A DNA stretch of 64,000 nt from Arthrobacter sp. EpRS71 (GCF_001512285.1 NZ_LNUV01000006.1:2154809-2218808); one strand, 5' to 3'. Counted from the stretch's first letter, positions 1-9,845 are shown. The notes: generated by a model from the letters alone, not told the origin. Made by a program: numbers and translations.

Positions 1-97
1 TTCCCAGGGTATGCAAGTATCCGGTGAGTTCAGCCGCGTCCTGCAGCGTGAAACCCGGGCGAATCTGGAGACGATACGTTGAGACAGGCGTCCTCAT
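1..97 (-). CDS. treY: Malto-oligosyltrehalose synthase, N-terminal fragment (cut by window edge)
   Basis: Only the first 32 codons lie in the window. They read MRTPVSTYRLQIRPGFT and then a segment ending GYLHTLG, the usual opening of TreY, which turns the reducing end of maltodextrins into a trehalosyl unit that TreZ then releases as trehalose. The ATG at 97 overlaps the stop codon of glgX in an ATGA arrangement, so the two genes should be translationally coupled. The reading frame is open to the edge. Identification rests on this short N-terminus plus the glgX neighbour, a known pairing in actinobacterial glycogen-to-trehalose loci. Confidence 0.85.
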   Translation of the reverse strand, partial: MRTPVSTYRLQIRPGFTLQDAAELTGYLHTLG

Positions 98-2376
98 GCT
101 TCCGTTTCCTTTGTTTCACCTTCACCGTCATTGCCCTCGGGCGCTGAACTCTTGTAGTCGAAAGGCAAGGACGTTACTGCCGGAGCGGTAATGGATGCGG
201 TTTCCGGAGTACTCGTCTGCGTCAAGGCCGCAAGAGACGCTGCCACCGAGTGATCGGGTTCAATTTCCGGGGTGCTGTGGGCACGGAGTACCACCAGCGA
301 CTTGCCGCCCACCATCAGGATCTGGTCTGGCTTGACCACACCTGCTTCAGCACCTTCTCCGGCGGTATCAATCATGACGTCCCAAGCCGGCGCGTATTCA
401 TCCGAAGGAATCCGGAAGCCCACCTCGTCCTGGTCGGCGTTGAAGTACAGCAGGAAGTTGACGTCTGTGATGCGTCGGCCCTGTGTATCCCGTCCATGGA
501 TGCCATCGCCGTTGAGGAACACGCCCACAGACCGGCCCAGAGCTTCGTCCCAATCGGACGGAGTCATGGTGCTGGCGTCGGCATCCAGCCATACGATGTC
601 CGGGAGTCGCTCGCCCTCTCCACGCAGGACAGGTCGGCCGTCGAAGAAGCGGCTGCGGCGCAGGCTGGGGTGTTTGGCGCGGAGCGCGCTGACGGCTGCT
701 GTGAACTCAATCAGCGGCTGGTCCACGGTTTCCCAGTTGATCCAGGTCAGTTCGGAATCCTGGCAGTAGCCGTTGTTGTTGCCGTTCTGAGTCCGGCCCA
801 GTTCGTCGCCGTGCAGGAGCATGGGAACACCCTGGGACAGGAACAGCGAGGCAATGAAGTTTCGCTGCTGACGTGCCCTCAGGCCAAGGACGGTGGGATC
901 GTCCGTGGGCCCCTCCGCACCGCAGTTCCAGGAACGGTTGTGGGATTCGCCGTCGTTGTTGTCCTCGCCGTTGGCATCATTGTGTTTCTCGTTGTAGGAC
1001 ACGAGGTCTGCCAGCGTGAAGCCATCATGGGCGGTGACAAAGTTGATGGACGCCACGGGTCGGCGCCCCGAGTGTTCGTAGAGGTCCGCCGAGCCGGTCA
1101 GCCGTGAAGCGAACTCGCCAAGGGTGGAAGGTTCGCCACGCCAGAAGTCGCGCACGGTATCGCGGTATTGGCCGTTCCACTCCGTCCATTGCGGAGGGAA
1201 GTTGCCCACCTGGTATCCACCGGGGCCAACGTCCCAAGGCTCGGCAATGAGTTTCACCTGGGAAACCACGGGGTCCTGCTGGATGAGTTCGAAGAAGGTG
1301 GACAATTTGTCCACATCATAGAACTCGCGAGCCAACGTGGAGGCGAGATCGAACCGGAATCCGTCAACGTGCATCTCGGTGACCCAGTATCGCAGGGAGT
1401 CCATGAGCAGTTGGAGGGAGTGCGGGCTGCGGACATTCAAGGAGTTGCCCGTGCCGGTGTAGTCCATGTAGTACTTCTGGTCGTCTTCCACCAGGCGGTA
1501 GTACGCGGAGTTGTCGATGCCCTTGAAGGACAGAGTGGGTCCCAGATGGTTCCCCTCAGCGGTGTGGTTGTACACGACGTCAAGGATGACCTCGATGCCA
1601 GCCGTGTGCAGCGCCCGAACCATGGCTTTGAAATCCTGGACCTGCTGCCCCGTATCGCCCTTGGAGCTGTAGCTGTTGTGGGGCGCGAAGAAGCCGATGG
1701 TGTTGTAGCCCCAGTAGTTGTTCAGGCCCTTGTCCTGCAGAATGCCGTCGTTGACGAACTGGTGCACCGGCATGAGTTCGATCGCCGTGATGCCCAGCTT
1801 CTGCAGATGGGAAATAACCGCCGGGTGTGCCACGCCGGCGTACGTGCCGCGTTGCTCCTCGGGCACTTCGGGATGCATCTGAGTGAGGCCCTTGACATGT
1901 GCCTCGTAGATCACGGACTTGTGGTACGGGATCCGCAGGAGCTTGTCGCCGTCCCAGTCAAAGAACGGGTTGATGACCACGCCCAGCATCATGTGCGGTG
2001 CAGAGTCCTCGTCATTCCGGGAATCCGGGTCACCCATGGTGTACGAGAACAAGGACGGGTCCCAGTCAATCTGCCGGTGGACAGCCTTGGCGTAAGGATC
2101 CAGCAGCAGCTTGTTGGGGTTGAAGCGTTGGCCGGCGTCGGGGTCGTAGGGACCGTGCACCCTGTAGCCGTACTTCTGTCCCGGTTGGACTTGCGGCAGA
2201 TAACAGTGCCATACGTAACCATCTACTTCGGTAACGTCTACGCGGACTTCCCCGTCGTCGTCGTCGAAGAGACACAATTCCACTTTTTCGGCCTTCTCGC
2301 TAAACAGCGCGAAGTTAGTGCCGGTGCCGTCAAAGGTGGCACCCAGCGGATAAGCCGATCCAGGCCAGACTTCCAT
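94..2376 (-). CDS. glgX: Glycogen debranching enzyme GlgX (GH13)
   Basis: A 760-residue alpha-1,6-glucosidase that removes short branches from phosphorylase-trimmed glycogen. The N-terminal ~110 residues look like a CBM48 module (YPLGATFDGTGTNFALFSE), followed by a GH13 barrel with DVVYNHT near residue 267, the nucleophile motif DGFRFDLAS near 341, the acid/base motif IAEPWD near 379 and the third carboxylate region TAHDGFTL. Length is normal, though longer than the E. coli enzyme. An in-frame start exists at 2412, but the ATG at 2376 has an AGGAG-type ribosome-binding site 4-8 bases upstream and matches family N-termini. It is followed by treY with a 4-base overlap, which suggests that released maltodextrins feed trehalose synthesis. 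Confidence 0.95.
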   Translation of the reverse strand: MEVWPGSAYPLGATFDGTGTNFALFSEKAEKVELCLFDDDDGEVRVDVTEVDGYVWHCYLPQVQPGQKYGYRVHGPYDPDAGQRFNPNKLLLDPYAKAVHRQIDWDPSLFSYTMGDPDSRNDEDSAPHMMLGVVINPFFDWDGDKLLRIPYHKSVIYEAHVKGLTQMHPEVPEEQRGTYAGVAHPAVISHLQKLGITAIELMPVHQFVNDGILQDKGLNNYWGYNTIGFFAPHNSYSSKGDTGQQVQDFKAMVRALHTAGIEVILDVVYNHTAEGNHLGPTLSFKGIDNSAYYRLVEDDQKYYMDYTGTGNSLNVRSPHSLQLLMDSLRYWVTEMHVDGFRFDLASTLAREFYDVDKLSTFFELIQQDPVVSQVKLIAEPWDVGPGGYQVGNFPPQWTEWNGQYRDTVRDFWRGEPSTLGEFASRLTGSADLYEHSGRRPVASINFVTAHDGFTLADLVSYNEKHNDANGEDNNDGESHNRSWNCGAEGPTDDPTVLGLRARQQRNFIASLFLSQGVPMLLHGDELGRTQNGNNNGYCQDSELTWINWETVDQPLIEFTAAVSALRAKHPSLRRSRFFDGRPVLRGEGERLPDIVWLDADASTMTPSDWDEALGRSVGVFLNGDGIHGRDTQGRRITDVNFLLYFNADQDEVGFRIPSDEYAPAWDVMIDTAGEGAEAGVVKPDQILMVGGKSLVVLRAHSTPEIEPDHSVAASLAALTQTSTPETASITAPAVTSLPFDYKSSAPEGNDGEGETKETEA

Positions 2377-2445
2377 GCGTTCTCCTCTAGATGATGCGAA
2401 CAACTGTTGCAAGCCTACTCAAGCCCCCAGACACCGACAGCAACC

Positions 2446-4023
2446 TTAGGGTCTTGTTCGGTCGTATTCCGCGTTGAGCGAACCAATGACGCGTGGAACC
2501 GCCGTCATGATGGCCGAGGCTGTAAGGGGGCCTCCACCCAAATCTTCGGATGCCAGGGCTCCGGCTCGTCCGTGGACGCTCGCCGCAACCGCAGCCACGG
2601 CAGCCCAGCGGTCGGCGGGATCCAAGTCCAAGGCAGCGTAAGCGCCGTCGTCGTGGCGGATCAACTCCATAGACTGCGCCAGCAAGGCCCCCAGTACGCC
2701 CGCCAGGACATCGCCGCTCCCTGCAGTGGCCATCCACGCGGTGCCTTCGGACTGGCTAAAAACCACGCCCGACGGCGAGGACACGAGTGTGGTGGCACCC
2801 TTCAGGAGCACTGTGGCGCCGGTTTGTTCGGCGGCCTGCCGCACATAGTGCAGGGTCCGGGATTCGACGTCGTCGCGGGTTACTTTCACTTCTCCCGTTG
2901 AAGGCAGCGAGTTCAGCAAGGTGGCGAGTTCCCCGGCATGCGGTGTCAGTATCCAGTGGGCGGGGCAGCGTTCCGGCAAGACACCTAAAGCTCCGGCGTC
3001 CACCACGACCGGCAGGTCGTCGGCAAGGGCCCCCATGCCGGCATCCCTTGCACGCTGTAATTGTTCTTCACCATCCACCCCGGACCCCAACAGCCACGCT
3101 TGGACCCGGCCGGGGTGGTCTTCTTCCCAGAGGGCTTCCGGGGTACGGGCCAGCACCAGCTGCGCCGCTTCCGGAGGCCCCATGTAGCGCACCATGCCCG
3201 CTCCGGCGACGGCAGCAGCGTGAACACTCACGGCAGCAGCTCCGGCAAAGCGCGCCGAACCCGCCACTACGCCCAAAACTCCGCGTGAGTACTTGTGGGC
3301 ACGCCGGTCAGGATGGGGCAGCAACGCCCCCAGGTCCGTGGCAGAGAGCCGGCGAAGCTCGGAGCGGTGGTGTTCCAAGGATTTCTCTATCCCGATCGGT
3401 ATCAGCTCAACGCGCCCGGCACACCCTTCACCCGGATCCGCCATCAGCCCGGCTTTGACGCCGCCAAAGGTGACGGTGACATCCGCATCCAACACCGGCC
3501 AATGCACTTCACCACTGTTGGCGTCCAGTCCACTAGGGAGGTCGCAGGCCACCACAAGGCGTGGCCGCAACTCCTGGAGCGAGGCAACCAGTTCCGCTGA
3601 AGCGCCGCGCAGGCCGCCTCGTGCCCCAGTTCCGAGCAACGCATCAATAAGCACGTCGTCGCCCGCGCACAGGACAGCGAGCTCTTCGGCGTTGGCGGCC
3701 TCCAACGTCACAAAGGTGCCACCGGCCGCAACAAAGGCATCCAGCGCTTCAGGATGGACTTCCGGGGCGGCGAGCACCGCCGTCGTCCGCATTCCACGGC
3801 GGGCCAAGAAAGCCGCAGCGAAGAGACCGTCCCCGCCGTTGTTGCCCTTTCCAACCAGCACAGTGACGCTGGCGCCGGCAAGCTTCCGCCTGCTTTTGAC
3901 CTCGCGGGCCACCACTTGTGCCAGCCCGTAAGCAGCCCGTTGCATCAGAACAGCGCCCTCACCGGAGACAAGGAGCGGCTGTTCCGCATCCCTGATCTGT
4001 TGTCCGGTGAAGGCGCTGATCAT
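2446..4023 (-). CDS. nnr: Bifunctional NAD(P)HX epimerase / dehydratase
   Basis: A 525-residue metabolite-repair enzyme. The N-terminal YjeF_N half (residues ~1-215; GKGNNGGDG phosphate-binding loop, LIDALLGTGARG) epimerises R- and S-NAD(P)HX. The C-terminal ribokinase-like half (HKYSRGVLGVVAGSARFAGAA, then TPHAGELATLL, LLKGATTLV and the catalytic-loop motif TAGSGDVLAGVLGALLAQ) dehydrates S-NAD(P)HX back to NAD(P)H using ADP or ATP. Length fits fused bacterial Nnr proteins. It starts 17 bases after acpS, so glmS-acpS-nnr is probably one operon. No strong Shine-Dalgarno sequence precedes the ATG. Confidence 0.93.
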   Translation of the reverse strand: MISAFTGQQIRDAEQPLLVSGEGAVLMQRAAYGLAQVVAREVKSRRKLAGASVTVLVGKGNNGGDGLFAAAFLARRGMRTTAVLAAPEVHPEALDAFVAAGGTFVTLEAANAEELAVLCAGDDVLIDALLGTGARGGLRGASAELVASLQELRPRLVVACDLPSGLDANSGEVHWPVLDADVTVTFGGVKAGLMADPGEGCAGRVELIPIGIEKSLEHHRSELRRLSATDLGALLPHPDRRAHKYSRGVLGVVAGSARFAGAAAVSVHAAAVAGAGMVRYMGPPEAAQLVLARTPEALWEEDHPGRVQAWLLGSGVDGEEQLQRARDAGMGALADDLPVVVDAGALGVLPERCPAHWILTPHAGELATLLNSLPSTGEVKVTRDDVESRTLHYVRQAAEQTGATVLLKGATTLVSSPSGVVFSQSEGTAWMATAGSGDVLAGVLGALLAQSMELIRHDDGAYAALDLDPADRWAAVAAVAASVHGRAGALASEDLGGGPLTASAIMTAVPRVIGSLNAEYDRTRP

Positions 4024-4040
4024 TACTGTTGAAGGTCCGT

Positions 4041-4388
4041 TTAGCCCTCGGCGAGGACAGTAGCCGTTGCTATGCCGCCGTCGTGGCTCATGGACAAGTG
4101 CCAGCGCTTGACACCCTTGGCCTCGGCCACGGCAAGCACTGTTCCCTTGACCTGAACGGTTGGTCCATTCTCGTCGAGGCCGATCCAGCAGTCCTGCCAG
4201 TTCATGCCCGCCGGAGCGCCCAGCACCTTGGCCACAGCCTCCTTGGCCGCGAAACGCGCGGCCAAGGACCTGGTGTTGAGTTCCCGCTCGGCAGGAACAA
4301 ACAGGCGGTCCCGAAGGCCCGGTGTTCGTTCCAATTGACGACCAAACCGCTCGATGTCTACAACGTCTACGCCAATGCCAACAATCAT
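4041..4388 (-). CDS. acpS: Holo-[acyl-carrier-protein] synthase
   Basis: A 115-residue AcpS-type phosphopantetheinyl transferase that moves 4'-phosphopantetheine from CoA to the ACP serine. The N-terminal [14 protein letters not shown] carries the Mg-binding Asp, [13 protein letters not shown] carries the catalytic Glu/Lys motif, and [15 protein letters not shown] is the usual C-terminal strand. It begins 4 bases after the glmS stop and is followed closely by nnr, the normal actinobacterial order. Length and motifs are standard. Confidence 0.95.
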
Positions 4389-4392
4389 GGCG

Positions 4393-6276
4393 TTATTCTA
4401 CGGTGACGCTCTTGGCGAGGTTACGCGGCTGATCGACGTCGTAACCCTTGGCGCCGGCCAGTTCAGCAGCAAAGATCTGCAGCGGAACGGTGGTGAGCAG
4501 CGGCATCAGCAGGGTGGGGGTTTCAGGAACGTAGAAGACCTGCTCTGCATAATCCTTGACTGATTCGTCGCCCTCTTCAGCGATGACCAGGGTACGGGCA
4601 CCACGTGCGCGGACTTCCTGAATGTTGCTGACCACCTTGGAGTGCAGGGAGTCGCGGCCACGCGGGGACGGCACAACAACGAAGACCGGCTGGCCATCGT
4701 CGATCAGGGCGATCGGACCGTGCTTCAGCTCGCCTGCAGCGAACCCTTCAGCGTGGATGTAGGCAATTTCCTTGAGCTTCAAAGCGCCTTCAAGGGCCAC
4801 CGGGTAGCCAACGTGGCGGCCGAGGAACAGCACGGACTTCTCGTCCTTCATGCTGCGGGCCAATTCACGCAGGGGTCCGGCGTTGTCCAGGATGTGCTGG
4901 ATCTTGGCCGGGATCTTGTTGAGGTCCGCCAGGACGTCCTTGATCTGTCCGGAGAAGATGTTCCCGCGCAGCTGGGCGAGGTAAAGGCCCAGCAAGTAAG
5001 CAGCAGTGATCTGCGCCAGGAAGGCCTTGGTGGAAGCAACAGCGATTTCCGGGCCGGCGTGGGTGTACAGCACGGCATCGGATTCACGCGGGATCGTGGA
5101 CCCGTTGGTGTTGCAGATGGAGATCGTCTTTGCGCCCTGCTCGCGGGCGTAACGGACGGCCATCAGGGTGTCCATGGTCTCGCCGGACTGGCTGATGGAC
5201 ACCACCAGGGTGTTGGAGTCAACGATCGGATCGCGGTAGCGGAACTCATGGGCCAACTCCACCTCGGTGGGAATACGGCACCAGTTTTCAATGGCGTACT
5301 TGGCCACCAGACCGGCGTAGGCCGCGGTACCGCAAGCCAGCACGATGATCTTGTCCACCTGCTTGAGGAGCTCGGGATCGATGCGGAGCTCGTCCAGGGT
5401 CAGCTTTCCGTCAAGGTCCGAGCGGCCCAGGAGGGTCTGCGCCACGGCGTCGGGCTGGTCGTGGATTTCCTTCTCCATGAAGGAGCTGAAACCGCCCTTT
5501 TCGGCAGAAGCGGGATCCCAGTCAACGTGGTATTCCTTGCCCTCGGCGGGAGCACCGAAGAAGTCGGTGATCTCCACGGAGTCCGCGGTGATGGTGACGA
5601 TCTGGTCCTGGCCCAGTTCCACGGCACGGCGGGTGTAGTCGATGAAGCCGGAGACATCGGAGCCGAGGAAGTTCTCGCCGTCGCCCAGGCCTACAACCAG
5701 CGGGGAGTTGCGGCGGGCGGCCACGACGACGTCAGGCTGGTCCGCGTGGACAGCGAGAAGGGTGAAAGCGCCTTCGAGTCGCTGGCATGCAAGGCGCATC
5801 GCCTCGGTGAGGTTACCGCCGTCGCCGTTGAGCTGGGTGCGGAAGATGTCACCGATGAGGGCGGCCGCAACTTCGGTGTCCGTCTCGGATTCGAACGTGA
5901 CGCCCTTGCCGAGCAGTTCCTGCTTGAGCTCAGCGAAGTTTTCAATAATGCCGTTGTGAATGACCGCCAGCTTGCCGCCGTCGGAGAGGTGCGGGTGCGC
6001 GTTACGGTCGGTGGGTCCGCCGTGCGTGGCCCAGCGGGTATGGCCGATGCCGGTCAGGGATTCAGGAACTGGGTTTGCTTCCAGTTCTGCGATCAGGTTG
6101 CTCAGCTTGCCGGACTTTTTGCGGGACGAGATCGTCCCGTCAGCCACCACTGCGACGCCAGCGGAGTCATAGCCGCGGTATTCAAGACGACGCAGCCCTT
6201 CCACGACGACGTCCAGGGCGCTGTGACCAGCTGCCTTGCGAGACGAATTGCCAACATAGCCTACGATTCCACACAT
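4393..6276 (-). CDS. glmS: Glutamine--fructose-6-phosphate aminotransferase
   Basis: A 627-residue enzyme making glucosamine-6-phosphate for peptidoglycan. The N-terminal class-II glutaminase begins CGIVGYVG once Met is removed; its Cys must be N-terminal, which fixes the start at 6276 rather than the longer in-frame ATG at 6306. Two SIS isomerase domains follow ([12 protein letters not shown], and SSPRGRDS-type segments near the end), and the protein ends AKSVTVE as the family does. No strong Shine-Dalgarno sequence is visible. Together with glmM at 8326-9690 it supplies two steps of UDP-GlcNAc synthesis. It is divergent from coaA. Confidence 0.96.
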
Positions 6277-6412
6277 GGGCACAAGCTTAGCGTCTACTCC
6301 AAACAACTGATGTGGGACGTCCTAGCTCATAGCCTCACGTGGACAGCCACCACTCACAATTCACCTGCCCGTCGTCGTGCATTTCCTGATCCGTCCCGCG
6401 GAGGGCAGAATC
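6277..6412. other. Divergent intergenic region between glmS and coaA
   Basis: These 136 bases separate the divergent glmS (minus) and coaA (plus) genes and must hold both promoters. No convincing -35/-10 pair, riboswitch or ribozyme structure was identified by eye; in particular nothing resembling a glmS ribozyme core was seen. Confidence 0.4.
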
Positions 6413-7384
6413 ATGAGCGTGACTTTGCAACGCACCGAAGCTAATGGCGACGGCGCTTCCCCGTTTGTAGAACTGGACCGTCAAACGTGGTCCAGACTTG
6501 CAGCGCAGATGGAGCAGCCCCTCAACGAAGAGGACGTCTTCCGCCTCCGCGGCCTCGGAGACCCCTTGGACATGAAGGAAGTCCGGGAGGTCTATCTCCC
6601 GCTCTCACGCCTCCTCCACTTGTACGTCCAAGCCTCGCACCAGCTCCACGCGGCCACCACCACCTTCCTGGGCGAGCAAACCCAACGCACGCCGTTCGTG
6701 ATCGGCGTGGCCGGATCCGTAGCTGTTGGTAAATCCACGATCGCCCGTGTACTCCGGGAAATGCTCAGGCGGTGGCCTGGTACCCCCAACGTGGAACTCA
6801 TCACCACAGATGGCTTCCTCTATCCCCTGGCCGAACTGAAGCGCCGGCACCTCCTGGAGCGAAAAGGATTCCCCGAGTCCTACGACCGCCGCGGACTTCT
6901 TCGCTTCGTTTCAGAAGTCAAAGGCGGCGCCGAGGAAGTGCGGGCACCGTGGTACTCCCACGTCACCTACGACATCGTTCCGGGCAAAGAAGTTGTGGTG
7001 CGGCGTCCGGATGTCCTCATTGTGGAAGGACTCAACGTCCTTGCCCCCGCCCGTCCCCGCATGGACGGAAAACAAGGACTGGCCGTCAGCGACTTCTTCG
7101 ATTTCTCCATCTACGTCGATGCGAAAACCAGCTACATCGAGGAGTGGTATGTGGACCGTTTCCGTAAATTGCGGACCACCGCCTTTGCCCAGCCCGAGTC
7201 CTACTTCCACCGCTACGCAACACTCTCTGACGACGACGCCGAATCCACGGCAAGAGGCATCTGGAAACGGATCAACGAGCCAAACCTCGAGGAGAATGTC
7301 CTGCCTACCCGCGGACGCGCGCAGTTGGTACTCACGAAGGACGCAGACCACTCCATCCGCCGAATGCTGCTGAGGAAGGTCTAG
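6413..7384 (+). CDS. coaA: Type I pantothenate kinase
   Basis: A 323-residue kinase for the first step of CoA synthesis. It has the P-loop GVAGSVAVGKSTIARVL near residues 97-113, the conserved TTDGFLYP segment, the KGFPESYD substrate region and VIVEGLNVL, all characteristic of bacterial CoaA. An in-frame ATG exists at 6377, but GGAGGG lies 7 bases before the ATG at 6413 and the shorter protein matches the family, so 6413 is preferred. One base separates its stop from the next gene, implying co-transcription. Confidence 0.95.
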   Translation: MSVTLQRTEANGDGASPFVELDRQTWSRLAAQMEQPLNEEDVFRLRGLGDPLDMKEVREVYLPLSRLLHLYVQASHQLHAATTTFLGEQTQRTPFVIGVAGSVAVGKSTIARVLREMLRRWPGTPNVELITTDGFLYPLAELKRRHLLERKGFPESYDRRGLLRFVSEVKGGAEEVRAPWYSHVTYDIVPGKEVVVRRPDVLIVEGLNVLAPARPRMDGKQGLAVSDFFDFSIYVDAKTSYIEEWYVDRFRKLRTTAFAQPESYFHRYATLSDDDAESTARGIWKRINEPNLEENVLPTRGRAQLVLTKDADHSIRRMLLRKV

Positions 7385-7385
7385 C

Positions 7386-8252
7386 GTGCCCAACAATCCT
7401 CCACCGCTGCCTACCCGGAGGGTATTCGCAAGCCTGCTGACCGCTGGCGCTGGAATGGCAGCCCTCGCCGCCTGCACTCCTGAGAACGCCACACCTTCCC
7501 CCGTTGCCGCCACCGCCACCAGCGAAGCCCCCTCAGCTCCCGTAACGAGCTCCACAGCCACCCCAAGCGCTGCGGCCACCGAAACTGCACCCGTTGAAAC
7601 GGCCAGCGCGACACCCTCCAGCACGGCCCCCTCGCAAGCCGTTGCCCCTCAGCACTCCCTCACGGATCCCACAAGTCCCTGGGTTGTGGTCAACAAACAC
7701 CGGCCACTAGCTCCCCAGGACTTCGTGCCAGCAGATTTGGTTCAGCCGGGCGTGCGGTTGGCCGTCAGCGGCGAAGCGGCATTGCTGAACAGCACGACGG
7801 CGGCTGCTGCCGAAAAGATGTTCGGGGCCGCGGCCGCTGAAGGGGTCATCATGACGTTAGCCTCTGGCTACCGTTCCTATTCCACCCAGGTAGCTACCTA
7901 CGGCGGATATGTCGCCAGCACCGGTCAGGCCGCCGCTGACCGGGCATCCGCCCGGCCAGGACACTCTGAGCATCAAACGGGCTGGGCCTTTGACATTGGC
8001 GACGGTGCGGGTGCCTGCAGTTTCCAGCCTTGCTTTGCCGAGCAACCCGCCGCTGTATGGGCCAAAGCCAATGCCCACAAGTTCGGGTTCGTGATCCGCT
8101 ATCCATGGATGTTCCACGACACCACCGGCTACTTTTACGAGTCCTGGCACCTGCGCTACCTCGGTGTGGAGGCTGCCACTGACATGTCAACGCGCGGCAT
8201 CGCGACCCTGGAAGAGTACTTCGGTCTCGAAGCAGCGCCGGACTACCTCTAG
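7386..8252 (+). CDS. VanY-family D-alanyl-D-alanine carboxypeptidase, predicted lipoprotein
   Basis: A 288-residue exported protein starting with GTG, with an AGGAAGG ribosome-binding site that overlaps the coaA stop. Residues ~1-30 form a signal peptide with twin Arg (TRRVFASLL) and a lipobox (LAAC), so it is probably membrane-anchored. A Ser/Thr/Ala/Pro linker spans about 31-85. The peptidase M15B domain shows SGYRS (~160), the zinc motif SEHQTGWAFD (~193-202, His and Asp ligands) and the third ligand in ESWHLRY (~251). It probably trims D-Ala from peptidoglycan stem peptides. VanY-like is the family call; whether it affects glycopeptide resistance cannot be judged. Confidence 0.88.
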   Translation: MPNNPPPLPTRRVFASLLTAGAGMAALAACTPENATPSPVAATATSEAPSAPVTSSTATPSAAATETAPVETASATPSSTAPSQAVAPQHSLTDPTSPWVVVNKHRPLAPQDFVPADLVQPGVRLAVSGEAALLNSTTAAAAEKMFGAAAAEGVIMTLASGYRSYSTQVATYGGYVASTGQAAADRASARPGHSEHQTGWAFDIGDGAGACSFQPCFAEQPAAVWAKANAHKFGFVIRYPWMFHDTTGYFYESWHLRYLGVEAATDMSTRGIATLEEYFGLEAAPDYL

Positions 8253-8268
8253 AACCTTAAAAGCCAAA

Positions 8269-8307
8269 GCCCGCTCCCCTGCTCACTTATCGAGCAGGAG
8301 TGCGGGC
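8269..8307. terminator. Bidirectional hairpin terminator between convergent genes
   Basis: An imperfect inverted repeat, GCCCGCTCCCCTGCTC against GAGCAGGAGTGCGGGC with a 7-base loop, lies between the convergent VanY-like gene and glmM. Runs of A/T on both sides suit termination in both directions. Confidence 0.75.
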
Positions 8308-8325
8308 GGCCCAAAACGCGATTCC

Positions 8326-9690
8326 CTAGACTGCCATGTGGCTGGGAGCGCCTAAACGCTCTTTGACCACGGCAGCAAGACCTGTGCACACGCGCTCCGC
8401 CGTTTCCATGTCAGCAGCTTCCACCATGACGCGCACCAGCGCCTCGGTGCCTGAAGGGCGGAGCAACACTCGGCCGGTCTCCCCCAGTTCGAGTTCGGCT
8501 GCAGCAACAGCAGCCGCCACGCCTTCGTCGGTAGCGGCGCGGGCCTTGTCCACGCCCTTGACGTTGATCATCAGCTGCGGGAGCTTGGTCATCGCGGTGG
8601 AGAGTTCCTTAAGGCTGCGGCCTGTCAGTGCAACCTGCGCCGCAAGCTGAAGGCCGGTCAGGACACCGTCACCTGTGGTGGCGTAATCGGAGAAGATCAC
8701 ATGGCCGGACTGTTCGCCGCCCAGGTTGTAACCGCCGTTGCGCATTTCTTCGAGGACATAGCGGTCGCCGACTCCGGTTTCGCGAATGGTGATACCGGCG
8801 CTCTTGAGGGCGATCTTGAGGCCGAGGTTGCTCATGACGGTGGCCACCAGGATGCTGTCCTTGAGCTTTCCGGCCTCATTGAGGGCCAGTGCAAGGATAG
8901 CCATGATCTGGTCGCCATCCACTTCGTTGCCTTCGTGGTCCACGGCGAGGCAACGGTCGGCGTCGCCGTCGTGGGCTACGCCAAGGTCGGCGCCATGCTG
9001 AAGGACTGCTTCCTTCAACGGTCCCAGGTGGGTGGATCCTACGCCCTCGTTGATGTTCAGGCCGTCCGGCTCAGCGCCGATCACTACGACGTCCGCACCG
9101 GCGTCCTTGAACACCTGGGGTGAACAACCGCTCGCCGCACCATGGGCACAGTCCAGGACCACCTTCAGGCCGTCGAGGCGCTTGGGAAGCGTGCCCAGCA
9201 GGTGCACGATATAACGGTCCTCAGCGTCGGAGAAGCGCTGGATGCGTCCGACGTCGGCTCCCACCGGGCGCTGCGGCTCTTTGCCGAGCTGTGCCTCGAT
9301 GGCGTCTTCGACGTGGTCCGGGAGCTTCTGGCCGCCGCGGGCAAAGAACTTGATGCCGTTGTCCGGCGCGGGGTTGTGGGAGGCCGACAGCATGACGCCG
9401 AAATCGGCGTCGAGATCTGCCACCAGGTAAGCGGCTGCAGGGGTGGGAAGAACGCCGGCGTCGTAGACGTCGATTCCGGAGCTGGAAAGCCCGGCTTCCA
9501 CGGCGGCGGCGAGGAACTCGCCACTCGCTCTGGGGTCCCTGGCAACGACGGCGCGTGGCCGCTTGCCGTCGGTTGTGCGGTCATGGCCGAGTACGACGGC
9601 GGCGGCCTGGGCGAGCTGCATAGCCAGCTCGGCGGTGAGCAATCCGTTCGCGAGACCGCGCACGCCATCTGTTCCAAATAATCTAGACAT
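8326..9690 (-). CDS. glmM: Phosphoglucosamine mutase
   Basis: A 454-residue enzyme converting glucosamine-6-phosphate to glucosamine-1-phosphate for UDP-GlcNAc synthesis. It opens with SRLFGTDGVRGLAN. The active-site phosphoserine loop LSASHNP lies near residue 102, the metal-binding DGDADR loop is present, the substrate loop GGEQSGH follows, and the C-terminal phosphate-binding motif LRPSGTEALVRVM is intact. It lies 155 bases downstream of rpsI, beyond a terminator hairpin, so it probably has its own promoter although the rplM-rpsI-glmM order is typical. Confidence 0.96.
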   Translation of the reverse strand: MSRLFGTDGVRGLANGLLTAELAMQLAQAAAVVLGHDRTTDGKRPRAVVARDPRASGEFLAAAVEAGLSSSGIDVYDAGVLPTPAAAYLVADLDADFGVMLSASHNPAPDNGIKFFARGGQKLPDHVEDAIEAQLGKEPQRPVGADVGRIQRFSDAEDRYIVHLLGTLPKRLDGLKVVLDCAHGAASGCSPQVFKDAGADVVVIGAEPDGLNINEGVGSTHLGPLKEAVLQHGADLGVAHDGDADRCLAVDHEGNEVDGDQIMAILALALNEAGKLKDSILVATVMSNLGLKIALKSAGITIRETGVGDRYVLEEMRNGGYNLGGEQSGHVIFSDYATTGDGVLTGLQLAAQVALTGRSLKELSTAMTKLPQLMINVKGVDKARAATDEGVAAAVAAAELELGETGRVLLRPSGTEALVRVMVEAADMETAERVCTGLAAVVKERLGAPSHMAV

Positions 9691-9780
9691 CGGCTCAAGT
9701 TTAGACGACGCCGGGACACCATCAGTTCAGGAGCGTGTCGGAACGTCACATGCGGGCCGCGCACCGCCCCTGCATAACGG

Positions 9781-9819
9781 CGAAAGCCCGCCCCGCCGAG
9801 GTGGCGGAACGGGCTTTCG
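9781..9819 (-). terminator. Terminator hairpin after rpsI
   Basis: CGAAAGCCCG pairs with CGGGCTTTCG around a GC-rich inner stem (CCGCC/GGCGG). It lies 26 bases past the rpsI stop on the minus strand and before glmM. The stem closes with A/T pairs rather than a long U-tract, so efficiency is uncertain. Confidence 0.7.
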
Positions 9820-9845
9820 ATGCCCCGGCGAAGGGGCGAAGCGAA

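Noticed and set aside
6277..6412. glmS ribozyme
   Set aside because: The ribozyme is mainly known from Firmicutes, and no matching core or pseudoknot was visible in the glmS upstream region.
4642..6444. 600-codon frame antisense to glmS
   Set aside because: It is the complementary frame of a clear GlmS gene, is rich in Val/Gly/Asp from inverted high-GC codons, and has no recognisable domain.
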